In this document: positions 8,155-17,950 of the stretch, one piece after another
Position numbering within the stretch: position 1 is the stretch's first letter
How the letters are laid out: every line of letters begins with the position of its first letter
Source of the DNA: Propioniciclava soli
GTDB lineage: Bacteria; Actinomycetota; Actinomycetes; Propionibacteriales; Propionibacteriaceae
Length of the DNA: 64,000 nt
Direction: 5' to 3'
Assembly: GCF_014858005.1 (NCBI RefSeq)
Contig: NZ_JACYOT010000004.1
Coordinates: 186,001 to 250,000, forward strand
Program-made: the position numbers and the translations under genes
Notes under the pieces: model-generated
Told to the model about the DNA's origin: nothing
Databases searched by the model: none
The model's input: only the letters and a program-made list of their open reading frames with translations

Positions 8155-9150
8155 GTGGAGGTGACGAACGTGTTCGGCCGGGTCGTGCTGGTCGTCGGGC
8201 CGGAGTCGTTGCTCGCCGAGCGGGCGGTGGACGCCCTCGTCCGCGACGCGCTGGTCGAGCGGCCGGGTGCCTCGGTGAACCGGGTGTCGGCGGTTGACCT
8301 GGACGCCGGACGCCTCGCCGAGGTGACCGGGGGGTCGCTGTTCGCCAGCGACACCATCGTGGTGGTCACCGACCTTGCCGACCTCGCCCACGACCTCGTC
8401 GACACCGTTGCCTCCTTCGCCACGCAGCCGAGTGATGAGCTCGCCCTGGTGCTCGTCCACCCGGGCGGGAACAAGGGCAAGGGACTGCTCGATCGATTGA
8501 AGAAGGCCAAGGTCGCCACCCGCGACTGCCCGACGATCAAGGCCTGGGAGCTGCCCCAGTTCGCGGTCGCCGAAGCCCGGGCGCTCGGCGGACGCCTCGA
8601 AGCCCCCACCGCGGCCACGCTGGTGGAGGCGATCGGCGGCGACACCCGGGGCGTGGCCGCGGCGGTGCGCCAGCTGATCGCCGACTCCGACGACCGACAC
8701 ATCAGCGAGACCGACGTTCACCGCTACTTCGCCGGTCGGGCCGACGTGACGAGCTTCACCGTGGCCGACCACGTCATGTCCGGGCGGCGCGACGAGGCGC
8801 TCGGTGCGCTGCGCTGGGCGTTGGAGACCGGCGTGCCGCCGGTGCTCGTGACGAGCGCGTTGGCGTCCTCATTGCGCAGCCAGGGGCGCTACAGCGATCT
8901 CGCCGGTGCGCGCGTCCGCGACGCCGAGGTGGCCCAGCAGGTCGGGGTGCCGCCGTGGAAGGTCAAGGACCTGGCGCGGCACTCCCGCGACTGGACGCCG
9001 CGCGGGCTGGCGTCCGCCCTGCAACTCGTGGCGCGGGCGGACGCCGCCGTGAAGGGCGCCGCGTCCGACCCCGCCTTCGCACTGGAGCAGCTCGTGATCG
9101 GGGTGGCGGCGCAGCGGGGGAGGCGTCCCGAGGCAGGCATGGGCCGCTGA
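8155..9150 (+). CDS. holA: DNA polymerase III subunit delta
   Basis: About 331 aa, the usual length for HolA, the clamp-loader subunit that opens the sliding clamp at the replication fork. Visible features are the N-terminal strand VVLVVGPE, the SLFASDTIVVVTDL block, the internal LIADSDDRHIS segment and the C-terminal helical collar. The motifs are weak, as normal for delta subunits, but length, layout and position just upstream of rpsT (the common actinobacterial order holA-rpsT-lepA) support the call. GTG 8155 is preferred over GTG 8146 because AGGAGG at 8141-8146 sits 8 bases before it and overlaps the earlier codon. Confidence 0.88.
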   Translation: MEVTNVFGRVVLVVGPESLLAERAVDALVRDALVERPGASVNRVSAVDLDAGRLAEVTGGSLFASDTIVVVTDLADLAHDLVDTVASFATQPSDELALVLVHPGGNKGKGLLDRLKKAKVATRDCPTIKAWELPQFAVAEARALGGRLEAPTAATLVEAIGGDTRGVAAAVRQLIADSDDRHISETDVHRYFAGRADVTSFTVADHVMSGRRDEALGALRWALETGVPPVLVTSALASSLRSQGRYSDLAGARVRDAEVAQQVGVPPWKVKDLARHSRDWTPRGLASALQLVARADAAVKGAASDPAFALEQLVIGVAAQRGRRPEAGMGR

Positions 9151-9182
9151 CCCGGCGATTTGGGGGCCGCCGGGGGCGCTGC

Positions 9183-9213
9183 TAGGCTGGGTCATCGCGC
9201 CCATTGTGGGCGC
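9183..9213 (+). promoter_or_regulatory. rpsT promoter and leader hairpin
   Basis: -10 TAGGCT at 9183-9188 is followed at 9197-9213 by a perfect 7-bp stem, GCGCCCA/TGGGCGC, with loop ttg. The stem would be at the extreme 5' end of a leader of about 55 nt before the rpsT GTG. It may stabilise the mRNA or take part in S20 autoregulation; the sequence alone does not say which. Confidence 0.55.
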
Positions 9214-9249
9214 AACCCTCGACCATCAGCAGAAACGAAGGCAAGCCCT

Positions 9250-9510
9250 GTGGCGAACATCAAGTCCCAGAAGAAGCGGATTCTCACGAACGAGAAGGCG
9301 CGCCTGCGCAACAAGGCCGTGAAGTCGTCCCTCAAGACGCACATTCGCAAGTTCCGCGAGGCTGCTGCCGCCGGCGAGACCGAGAAGGCGCAGGAGTACG
9401 CCAAGGTGGCGTGCCGCCAGCTCGACAAGGCGGCCAGCAAGGGCGTCATCCACAAGAACCAGGCGGCGAACCGCAAGTCGGCCATCGCCACGACGGCCGC
9501 GTCGCTCTGA
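9250..9510 (+). CDS. rpsT: 30S ribosomal protein S20
   Basis: 86-aa basic protein starting [10 protein letters not shown] from GTG 9250, the conserved S20 N-terminus, and ending in the helix [12 protein letters not shown]. It binds 16S rRNA in the 30S body. The longer in-frame extension upstream of 9250 is not real, since it lacks family similarity and covers the promoter. GAAGGC lies 7-12 bases before the start. A strong hairpin follows the stop, so it is probably a single-gene transcript. Confidence 0.95.
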   Translation: MANIKSQKKRILTNEKARLRNKAVKSSLKTHIRKFREAAAAGETEKAQEYAKVACRQLDKAASKGVIHKNQAANRKSAIATTAASL

Positions 9511-9521
9511 TCGCAGCTTCC

Positions 9522-9557
9522 CGACGTCGCTCCGACTGACCGGTCGGGGCGGCGTCG
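9522..9557 (+). terminator. Intrinsic-type terminator after rpsT
   Basis: A 15-bp stem with two G-U pairs (9522-9536 with 9543-9557) and a 6-nt loop, followed by TGTTGT. The T-tract is poor, as is common in high-GC actinobacteria, but the stem is the strongest structure between rpsT and lepA. Confidence 0.72.
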
Positions 9558-9630
9558 TGTTGTCCAAGGCCGGCCGCCCGCCGGCCGACGCGATGCCAGC
9601 GAAGCACGACGAGCTCGAGAGGGAGGCCGC

Positions 9631-11459
<1,829 letters not shown>

Positions 11460-11460
<1 letters not shown>

Positions 11461-11879
11461 TGCCCCGCCCCGTCTCCCGCCGGGCCGTGTTCGTCGGCGC
11501 CGCGTCGCTGGGGGCGGCGGTGCTGGGGCTGACACTGAGCGGGTGCCAGAGCAACGCTTCGACCCTGGTGCCCGAGGACGGAGAGCGCGTCTCGCCGTCG
11601 GGCCAGTTCACGGCGGAGTTCGCGTCCGAGGGGGCGGGATCGGACGCAAGGGTGCACCCGGTCATCAAGGACGCGGGGGGCACCATTGTCTGGGCCGACG
11701 ACGAGCGTTACCTTGTGCGTGCGCATCCGCTCGGCGTGGCATGGCAGTCCGACGAGGACGTCTTGTGGCTGCTCTCCAGCGACATCGGGACCGCCCGGGT
11801 GGTGCAGAGCAATGGGGTGTGGGTCAAGGACTGGGAGTGGACAACCCTGCCGCCCGACATCGAGGCCCTCCGCGGCTGA
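11460..11879 (+). CDS. Small exported lipoprotein of unknown function
   Basis: 139-aa protein with a signal peptide carrying a twin arginine (SRRAVFVG), a hydrophobic core and a lipobox LSGC near residue 28. It is therefore likely exported by Tat or Sec and lipid-anchored. The mature part is about 110 aa, beta-rich with several Trp (WLLSSD, WVKDWEW), and resembles no family I can name. Start GTG 11460 overlaps the lepA stop. It converges with the rhomboid gene, leaving a gap of 40 bp without an obvious terminator. Confidence 0.75.
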
Positions 11880-11919
11880 TCCCCCCGCAGGGTGGACGTT
11901 GAGGACCCGGGCCGGCGCC

Positions 11920-12537
11920 TCAGGCCTGGGGGATCGCCGACTGGTCGTTGCCTCGGCGTGAGAGCCACCACGCCGCCAGGACGCCACCGATCGCGCCGCC
12001 GAGGTGGCCCAACCAGGACACCCCCGGCGCGGTCGGGAAGACGCCCCACAGCACGCCGCCGTAGATCGCGAACACCACCACGCCGATGAGCAGGTGATTC
12101 AGGTTGGCCGTGAACAGGCCGCGGGCCAGCACGAACGCCAACCAGCCGAACACGACGCCGGACGCCCCCGCCGTCAGCGTGCCCGGGGCGGACAGCAGCC
12201 AGACGGCCAGCCCGGAGGCCAGCACGGACGCCCCCGTGGCCACCACGAACGTCCGCACGCCTGACAGCAGGATCAGCAGGCCGAGCACGAAGAACGGCAC
12301 GGTGTTGGCGATCAGGTGGCTGAATCCGTAGTGCACGAACGGGGCGGTGAACACCGAGTAGAGGTCACCCGGGTCCCGCGGGGTGATGCCCGCGGCGTCC
12401 AGGCCCAGGAAGGGGAACAGCTGGTCGACGATCTCCAGCACCCACAGCAATGCGACCCAGCCGAGCATGAACAGGCTTGCCCCCTCCCTCGTCGGCCGGG
12501 CGGCGAGCGGGGGGTGCGTCGGGACGGGGTGGCTCAT
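11920..12537 (-). CDS. Rhomboid-family intramembrane serine protease
   Basis: About 205 aa with six predicted membrane helices. The rhomboid landmarks are all present: the HLIANTVPF helix with the oxyanion Asn, the catalytic Ser in GASGVVFG, and the catalytic His in LGHLGGAIGG. It cleaves membrane proteins within or near the bilayer; the substrate is unknown. Start is uncertain. ATG 12537 has GGAGG only one base away, while an internal ATG about 23 codons later also has a purine-rich stretch upstream; the membrane core is unaffected. It is divergent from the YciI gene. Confidence 0.85.
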   Translation of the reverse strand: MSHPVPTHPPLAARPTREGASLFMLGWVALLWVLEIVDQLFPFLGLDAAGITPRDPGDLYSVFTAPFVHYGFSHLIANTVPFFVLGLLILLSGVRTFVVATGASVLASGLAVWLLSAPGTLTAGASGVVFGWLAFVLARGLFTANLNHLLIGVVVFAIYGGVLWGVFPTAPGVSWLGHLGGAIGGVLAAWWLSRRGNDQSAIPQA

Positions 12538-12582
12538 GCCTCCAGTGTGCGAGGCCGGCTCAAGCGGGTCGGCGTCCGCCCG

Positions 12583-12588
12583 TAGGAT
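12583..12588 (+). promoter_or_regulatory. -10 box for the YciI-mtnP-hemW operon
   Basis: TAGGAT followed by 7 bp and the ATG at 12596, a leaderless arrangement. AGGA within the box could alternatively serve as a ribosome site. Confidence 0.45.
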
Positions 12589-12595
12589 GGAATCC

Positions 12596-12904
12596 ATGAG
12601 CCTGTATGCCGTGACCTACACCTACGTCGACGACGCCGCTGCCCTCGACGAGATCCGGCCCCGCCACCGGGAGTTCCTCGGCGGGCTGGCCGCCGAGGGC
12701 ATCATTCTGCTGTCTGGGCCCACGCAGGGGGACGGTCCGTTCGACGCTCTGATCCTGCTCCGCGCCGGCAGCGCGGACGATGCCGCCGCGGCCCTCGCGC
12801 ACGACCCCTTCCAGCAGGCGGGTCTGGTCAGCGAGATCACCGTGTCGAGCTGGAACGCCGTGCTCGGTGCGTGGCGCGACGGCGCGCTGGCCGGGCAGCT
12901 GTGA
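12596..12904 (+). CDS. YciI-family protein
   Basis: 102-aa ferredoxin-like alpha/beta protein of the YciI/YCII family. The conserved RPRHREFL histidine and DDAAAALAHDPF aspartate are present. Family members are small and putatively enzymatic, with a conserved Asp-His pair, but mostly of unknown reaction. It is the first gene of an operon in which each junction overlaps by 4 bp (GTGA): YciI, MTA phosphorylase, HemW. No signal peptide. Confidence 0.8.
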   Translation: MSLYAVTYTYVDDAAALDEIRPRHREFLGGLAAEGIILLSGPTQGDGPFDALILLRAGSADDAAAALAHDPFQQAGLVSEITVSSWNAVLGAWRDGALAGQL

Positions 12905-13704
12905 GCGCCACGGCCGAGATCGGCATCGTCGGTGGCTCCGGCTTCTACTCGTTCTTCGACGACGCCGAGCGCGTCGAGGTCGACACACCGTTCGGGCCGC
13001 CGTCGGCGCCGCTGACGATCGGTGAGGTCGAGGGGCGCCGAGTCGCCTTCCTGCCCCGCCATGGCGAGCGGCACCAGTTCGCGCCGCACAAGGTCAACTA
13101 TCGCGCCAACCTCTGGGCGCTGCGGGCGGTGGGCGTCCGCCAGGTGCTGGCCCCGTGTGCCGTCGGGGCGCTGCAGCGCCACCTGGCACCGGGCGCCTTC
13201 GTCGTGCCCGACCAGGTCGTCGACCGCACCTACCGCCCCGGCCACACCGTCTGGGAGGCCGAGGGGCCGGTCGTCCACGTGCCGTTCGCCGATCCGTACT
13301 GCCCGCGCGGCCGCCAGGCGCTGCTCGCATCCGCTTCCGACGACACCCCGCTGGTGGACGGCGGCACGCTCGTGGTCATCAACGGCCCGCGGTTCAGCTC
13401 CCGAGCGGAATCGCAGTGGCACTCGGCGGCCGGCTGGTCCGTCGTCGGCATGACCGGGATGCCCGAGGCGTCCGTCGCGCGCGAGCTGGCCCTCTGCTTC
13501 TCGACCGTCTGCTGCGTGACCGACGCCGACGCTGGCCTGGAGGGCGAGGAGGGCGTCACCCACGCCGACGTGCTCAAGGTCTTCGCCGGCAACATCGAGC
13601 GCCTCAAGCGGCTGCTGTTGCGCACCCTCGCGGCGATGCCGGACGGCGACTGCGCCTGCCAGCACGCCCTGGACGGCCTCGACCTGCCGTTCGCCCTGCC
13701 GTGA
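12901..13704 (+). CDS. mtnP: S-methyl-5'-thioadenosine phosphorylase (PNP family 2)
   Basis: 267-aa nucleoside phosphorylase. The GGSGFYS N-terminal phosphate loop, LPRHGERH, APCAVGALQ, INGPRFSSRAES and the MTGMPEA...ELALC block identify the MTAP branch. It would cleave methylthioadenosine (from polyamine or SAM metabolism) to adenine and methylthioribose-1-phosphate. A closely related specificity (methylthioinosine) cannot be excluded. GTG 12901 overlaps the YciI stop, and the gene's own stop overlaps the hemW GTG at 13701. Confidence 0.88.
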   Translation: MSATAEIGIVGGSGFYSFFDDAERVEVDTPFGPPSAPLTIGEVEGRRVAFLPRHGERHQFAPHKVNYRANLWALRAVGVRQVLAPCAVGALQRHLAPGAFVVPDQVVDRTYRPGHTVWEAEGPVVHVPFADPYCPRGRQALLASASDDTPLVDGGTLVVINGPRFSSRAESQWHSAAGWSVVGMTGMPEASVARELALCFSTVCCVTDADAGLEGEEGVTHADVLKVFAGNIERLKRLLLRTLAAMPDGDCACQHALDGLDLPFALP

Positions 13705-14918
13705 CACCGAGCCTCCCCGACGGGGAGCCCGCGCCGATCGATGGCGCACTACCCGTCGACGCGCTCGCCGAGGTCGCCACCTCGCCGCTCAGCGTCTATG
13801 TCCACGTGCCCTTCTGCGCGACGCGCTGCGGCTACTGCGATTTCAACACCTACACCGCCGCCGAGCTGGGCGCCGCCCCCGGGGCGTCCCGCGCCGCCTA
13901 CCTGGACGCCGTGCGCGCCGAACTCGCGCTGGCCGGTCGCCTGCTGGGGCCGGACGTACCGCCTGTGGAGACCGTGTTCTTCGGGGGCGGAACGCCGACG
14001 CTCCTGGCGGCGTCCGAGCTCGTGGGCCTGTTGGACGCCGTGCGTGCGGTGTGGCCGCTGGCCGACGGAGCCGAGGTGACCACCGAGTCCAACCCCGAGT
14101 CGGTGGACGCCGCCTACCTGCGGGAGCTGCGCGAGGGTGGGTTCAACCGCATCTCGTTCGGCATGCAGTCGGCCGTGCCGTCGGTGCTGACGAAGCTCGA
14201 CCGTCGGCACACGCCGGGGCGCGTGCCCGCGGTCGTCGGCTGGGCGCGGGAGGCCGGCTTCGCGTCCGTCAGCCTCGACCTCATCTACGGGACGCCGGGG
14301 GAGACCCTGGCCGACTGGGAGGCGTCCGTCGCTGCGGCGCTCGCCGCCGAGCCCGACCACATCAGCGCCTACGCGCTCGCGCTGGAGCCGGGCACCAAGA
14401 TGGCCGCCGACATCCGCCGCGGCCGGCTCCAGGAGATCGACCTGGACACCCAGGCCGACTGCTACGAACTCGTCGACGACCGCCTGACCGCCGCCGGACT
14501 GGAGCCCTACGAGATCAGCAACTGGGCGCGACCCGGGCACGCGTGCCGGCACAACCTCGCCTACTGGCGGGGTCACACGTGGTGGGGCGTGGGTCCGGGC
14601 GCGCACAGCCACGCGGGCGGCGTCCGGTGGTGGAACGTGAAGCACCCGGCCACCTACGCGAGCCGGCTGGCCGCCGGCGAAAGCCCGGCCGCGGCCCGGG
14701 AGGTGCTCACCGCCGAGGAGCGGCGTGAGGAGCGCGTCCTGTTGGAGATCCGCATCGCCGACGGGCTGGACGCCGCTGTGCTCACCGCGTCCGAGCGCCG
14801 GCGGGTGCCGGGGCTGCAAGCGCGCGGCTTGCTGCGCGCCAGCGAGAGCGGACGCCTCACGCTCACCCCGCGCGGCCGGTTGCTGGCCGACGCGGTCGTG
14901 CGCGAGCTGCTGGACTGA
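13701..14918 (+). CDS. hemW: HemW, radical SAM heme chaperone (CPO-III-like)
   Basis: 405-aa radical SAM protein. The [4Fe-4S] cysteines are C39, C43 and C46 in CATRCGYC, followed by DFNTY, the signature that separates HemW from true oxygen-independent coproporphyrinogen oxidase. FFGGGTPT, TTESNPES and the ISNWARPG segment are conserved. HemW binds heme and delivers it to respiratory proteins. Start GTG 13701 overlaps the mtnP stop by 4 bp; earlier in-frame sequence lies inside mtnP and is not coding. A GGGCTG/CAGCCC inverted repeat (14919-14932) follows the stop between the convergent genes. Confidence 0.9.
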   Translation: MTPSLPDGEPAPIDGALPVDALAEVATSPLSVYVHVPFCATRCGYCDFNTYTAAELGAAPGASRAAYLDAVRAELALAGRLLGPDVPPVETVFFGGGTPTLLAASELVGLLDAVRAVWPLADGAEVTTESNPESVDAAYLRELREGGFNRISFGMQSAVPSVLTKLDRRHTPGRVPAVVGWAREAGFASVSLDLIYGTPGETLADWEASVAAALAAEPDHISAYALALEPGTKMAADIRRGRLQEIDLDTQADCYELVDDRLTAAGLEPYEISNWARPGHACRHNLAYWRGHTWWGVGPGAHSHAGGVRWWNVKHPATYASRLAAGESPAAAREVLTAEERREERVLLEIRIADGLDAAVLTASERRRVPGLQARGLLRASESGRLTLTPRGRLLADAVVRELLD

Positions 14919-14925
14919 GGGCTGG

Positions 14926-15204
14926 TCAGCCCGCCGCGGGGGTCACGAGCGGTTGGCGTCGGCGGAGGAACCAGTGGATCGTTCCCTCCGCCAAGACGAA
15001 GGCAACCATGACGAACCACCACAGCCCGGTGGGCTGGAGAACCAGGCCGATCCCCAGGATCACTGCGGCGGCCGCGAACCTTCCCGCCCACCGCAGCACG
15101 CGGAAACCGGGGCGCTCAGCAGCGGACGTGCCCTCGGCGAGGGCGAGCAGCAGGTCCAGACCGAAGATCAGGGCAGTGAGCCACCACCACTCGACAGCGA
15201 GCAC
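14926..15204 (-). CDS. Small membrane protein of unknown function
   Basis: 92-aa protein with two to three hydrophobic helices, rich in Trp (VEWWWL, LWWF, IHWFL), ending in a basic/charged tail. GTG 15204 has AAGGTG about 8 bases upstream. It converges with hemW. No family recognised; hypothetical integral membrane protein. Confidence 0.6.
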   Translation of the reverse strand: MLAVEWWWLTALIFGLDLLLALAEGTSAAERPGFRVLRWAGRFAAAAVILGIGLVLQPTGLWWFVMVAFVLAEGTIHWFLRRRQPLVTPAAG

Positions 15205-15380
15205 CAGAATTCACCTTTCGTTGACGAGCGCCGGGCGACCAGCGCGGGGGTGTCATCAGGGCCAGAACCCATGGGCCGCACCCTACTCCAGCACGGGCGC
15301 TGGCGAACCGCGCCCCTGCGGTGGCCCGAGCATCGCGGCTCGCCCGGTGGGTCCCCGGCCGGAGTGTCGGTGGCGCGCCG

Positions 15381-15386
15381 TAGGCT
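15381..15386 (+). promoter_or_regulatory. -10 box for the DUF3097-IMPase operon
   Basis: TAGGCT followed by 8 bp and GTG 15395, so the transcript is probably leaderless or nearly so. The 190 bp between this gene and the divergent small membrane protein gene show no other feature. Confidence 0.5.
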
Positions 15387-15394
15387 GGTGGATC

Positions 15395-16255
15395 GTGAAC
15401 CGATACTCCTCCGACGTGCTTGCCAAGGGCTGGCAGCGCGCGAACCGTCCGACGGCGGCGCGCACCCCCGTGGAGAGGAACATGGTGCTCGAGGAGCCCA
15501 CCTCCGGCTTCGTCGGCGCGGTGGTGACCTGGGAGAACGGCGTCGTCGTGTTGGAGGACCGCAAGGGCAAGCGCCGCAGCTTCCCGTTCGGCCCCAACTT
15601 CTGGCTGGACGGGAAGCCCATTGACCTGACGCCGCCGGTGCGGACGCCGACGGCGCGCGATCGTGCCCAGGAACACGCGCGGACGCACACGGCGTCCGGC
15701 TCGCGCGTCGGGCCCACGGCCAGCGCGAAGGTGGCGCTGCCCAGCCGCATCTACGTCGAGGGACGCCACGACGCGGAGCTGATCGAGAAGGTGTGGGGCG
15801 CGGACCTGCGCCACGTCGGCGTCGTCGTGGAGTACCTCGGCGGCATCGACGACCTGACCGCCATCGTCCGCGAGTTCGCCCCCGCGCAGGGCCGGCGCCT
15901 CGGCGTTCTGGTGGACCATCTCGTGCCCGGCAGCAAGGAATCTCGCATCGTCGCGCAGGTCAGCGGTGAGCACGTGTTCGTCACCGGTCACGAATACGTC
16001 GACATCTGGGCGGCGGTCAAGCCTGAGCGCGTCGGCCTGGCGCGCTGGCCCGACATCCCGCGCACGATGGAGTGGAAGCACGGCATCTGCGACGCGCTCG
16101 GGATGCCGCACGCCACCCAGGCCGACATCGCGGCCGCGTGGCAAGCGATCCTCCGCCAGGTGCGGGGTTGGCAAGACCTGGACCCGCGCCTGCTCACCGA
16201 GGTCGAGAAACTCATCGACTTCGTCACCGCCGACCACATCGATGAGGACTCCTGA
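15395..16255 (+). CDS. DUF3097 family protein
   Basis: 286-aa actinobacterial protein. Start GTG 15395 is chosen because residues from there (VNRYSSDVL) match the expected family N-terminus and a TAGGCT box lies just upstream. The N-terminal 100 residues form a beta domain (VTWENGVVVLEDRKGK), then a basic linker. A segment from about residue 110 contains YVEGRHDAELI and LGVLVDHLVPGSKE. The spacing of the Glu and Asp residues recalls a TOPRIM fold, as in primases and nucleases; this is my inference, and no function is established. Its stop overlaps the ATG of the IMPase gene (TGATG). Confidence 0.82.
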   Translation: MNRYSSDVLAKGWQRANRPTAARTPVERNMVLEEPTSGFVGAVVTWENGVVVLEDRKGKRRSFPFGPNFWLDGKPIDLTPPVRTPTARDRAQEHARTHTASGSRVGPTASAKVALPSRIYVEGRHDAELIEKVWGADLRHVGVVVEYLGGIDDLTAIVREFAPAQGRRLGVLVDHLVPGSKESRIVAQVSGEHVFVTGHEYVDIWAAVKPERVGLARWPDIPRTMEWKHGICDALGMPHATQADIAAAWQAILRQVRGWQDLDPRLLTEVEKLIDFVTADHIDEDS

Positions 16256-17025
16256 TGGACGCCACCGCGATCGAGAACCTGCTCGTCGACGTCGCCGAAC
16301 GGGTGATCCTGCCCCGCTTCCGGACGCTCGCCGAGCACGAGATCGACCAGAAGCGCCCCGGCGACCTCGTGACGATCGCCGACCGCGAGGCCGAGGTCGA
16401 GATCGCCCGCACCCTGGCGGAGGCCTTCCCCGACGCTGTCATCATCGGCGAAGAGGCCACCTTCGCCGACGCCGACCTCCCCGCGGGCCTCCCGGGCGCG
16501 GCGCACGCCTTCGTCATCGACCCCGTCGACGGCACGCGCAACTTCGCCCACGGGCACGCCGACTTCGGCGTCATGCTCGCCGAGACCCGCCACGGTGAGG
16601 CCACGCGAGCCTGGATCTGGCAGCCCGTGCACCAACAGATGTACGCCGTGGAGAAGGGGGCCGGAGTGACGCGCAACGGCGTGGCCCTGCCCGCCCTGAC
16701 GCCCCCCGACCGGCCGTGGCGCGTGGCGACGCGCAAGCGCTTCCGTGGCGACGGCCACCCCGACCTGCAGTTCACGGGCACACGCGGCGCCTGTGCGGTG
16801 GACTACCCGCGCCTGCTGGAGGGGGACGTGGACGCGCTGGTCTACACCAGCCAGCACGCGTGGGACCACCTGCCCGGCACGCTCATGCTCACCGAGCTGG
16901 GCGGTGTGGCGGCCTCGTCCGGTGCCGAGCCGCCGTGGCGTCCCGGGCAGGACGGCCGATACCTCCTGGCCGCTGCTGGCGACGACGTGCTCGCTGCCCT
17001 GCAGGAGCACGCGGCGACGCGCTGA
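16255..17025 (+). CDS. Inositol monophosphatase-family phosphatase (HisN-like)
   Basis: 256-aa Mg2+-dependent phosphatase. GEEA (first metal site), DPVDGTRNF (motif 1) and WDHLPG (motif 2) are in place, so it should be active. In actinobacteria this family includes histidinol-phosphatase HisN and inositol monophosphatases; the GHADFGVML following motif 1 does not settle which. Translationally coupled to DUF3097. Cytoplasmic. Its end faces the convergent MBL hydrolase gene across a short repeat. Confidence 0.85.
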   Translation: MDATAIENLLVDVAERVILPRFRTLAEHEIDQKRPGDLVTIADREAEVEIARTLAEAFPDAVIIGEEATFADADLPAGLPGAAHAFVIDPVDGTRNFAHGHADFGVMLAETRHGEATRAWIWQPVHQQMYAVEKGAGVTRNGVALPALTPPDRPWRVATRKRFRGDGHPDLQFTGTRGACAVDYPRLLEGDVDALVYTSQHAWDHLPGTLMLTELGGVAASSGAEPPWRPGQDGRYLLAAAGDDVLAALQEHAATR

Positions 17026-17053
17026 CGGCCGGCACCTGAGCGACCCGGCAGGA

Positions 17054-17111
17054 GCGGCTTCCGCGTCAGCGGCCCACCAGGGGCGGCTTCCGCGTCAGCG
17101 GCCCAGCAGGG
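17054..17111. repeat. 29-bp tandem duplication at the 3' end of the MBL gene
   Basis: Two adjacent 29-bp copies (17054-17082 and 17083-17111), 28 of 29 bases identical. The second copy holds the last codons and the TGA of the minus-strand MBL gene; the first copy is an extra, non-coding duplicate of that stop region. 29 is not a multiple of three, so the copy lies in another frame. Confidence 0.85.
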
Positions 17112-17946
17112 GCAGCGTGCGGGCGCGGGGGCGTCCGGCCGCGGCGTACTGGGCGAACCGAACCGTCAGGGCCGCCTCGGCCTCCTGGCGGGTGAGCGGC
17201 CACTCGTCGGTGGTGGGCCAGGCGTCCGCGGCGGCGGTGCCGGCGTCCCACAGCGTGCCGGCCTGGGACTCCAGCCACGCCAGCTCGGCGCGCTGGATGA
17301 AGGCCCCGCTCTGGTCCATCACGCTGCCGTGCCCGGGCACGATGACGGTGTCGCGGCGCAGGGTGCCGAGCGTGCCGTCCAGCGTGCGGGGCCACTCGGC
17401 CAGGAAGGAATCCTCCCCGACGGACGGAAACGCCGACTGCTCCAGCAGGTCGCCGGCGAACACGACCTTGCGGGCGGGCACGATCACGACCGCGTCGTGG
17501 TCGGTGTGCCCGCGCCCGAAGTGGACGACCTCGGCGTGGGCGTCGCCCAGATCGAGGGTGGTGGCGAGGGAGAACGTGTGGGTGGGTGCGACGAGGTCGT
17601 CCGCGGTGAGGCCGAGATCGCGCAGTAGGTCGTGCTGTTCACCGGTGCGAGCGATGGCGCTGGCCAGGCCGCGATGCGCATGGGACGACACGCTCGCGAA
17701 ACCGCCCAGGCCCCCGTGGTGGTCGACGTGGGCGTGGGTGACCACGACGTGGGTGACGGGGACGTCGCCGGCGACGGCCCGCGCGGCGGCGAGGATCGCG
17801 GCACCCTGGGCAGGGGTGCTGCCCGTGTCGATCACGAGGGCGCCCGTGGTGCCCACCACCAGGCCGATGTTCACGGCCTCGGGTTCGGCGACCGCGACGA
17901 ACACCCGGTCGGCGACCGGGATGAAGGGGCCCAGGCTGAACAGCAT
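17095..17946 (-). CDS. MBL-fold metallo-hydrolase
   Basis: 283-aa metallo-beta-lactamase-fold hydrolase. The metal-binding motif HAHVDHHGG is near residue 71, with further ligands in HFGRGHTDHD and VPGHG. Family members include glyoxalase II, quinoprotein-relay and lactonase-like enzymes; the substrate is not evident. No Shine-Dalgarno sequence. A TAGGCT box ends 6 bp before ATG 17946 and overlaps the stop of the upstream membrane protein gene, so a leaderless transcript is likely. Confidence 0.85.
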   Translation of the reverse strand: MLFSLGPFIPVADRVFVAVAEPEAVNIGLVVGTTGALVIDTGSTPAQGAAILAAARAVAGDVPVTHVVVTHAHVDHHGGLGGFASVSSHAHRGLASAIARTGEQHDLLRDLGLTADDLVAPTHTFSLATTLDLGDAHAEVVHFGRGHTDHDAVVIVPARKVVFAGDLLEQSAFPSVGEDSFLAEWPRTLDGTLGTLRRDTVIVPGHGSVMDQSGAFIQRAELAWLESQAGTLWDAGTAAADAWPTTDEWPLTRQEAEAALTVRFAQYAAAGRPRARTLPLLGR

Positions 17947-17950
17947 CCGC

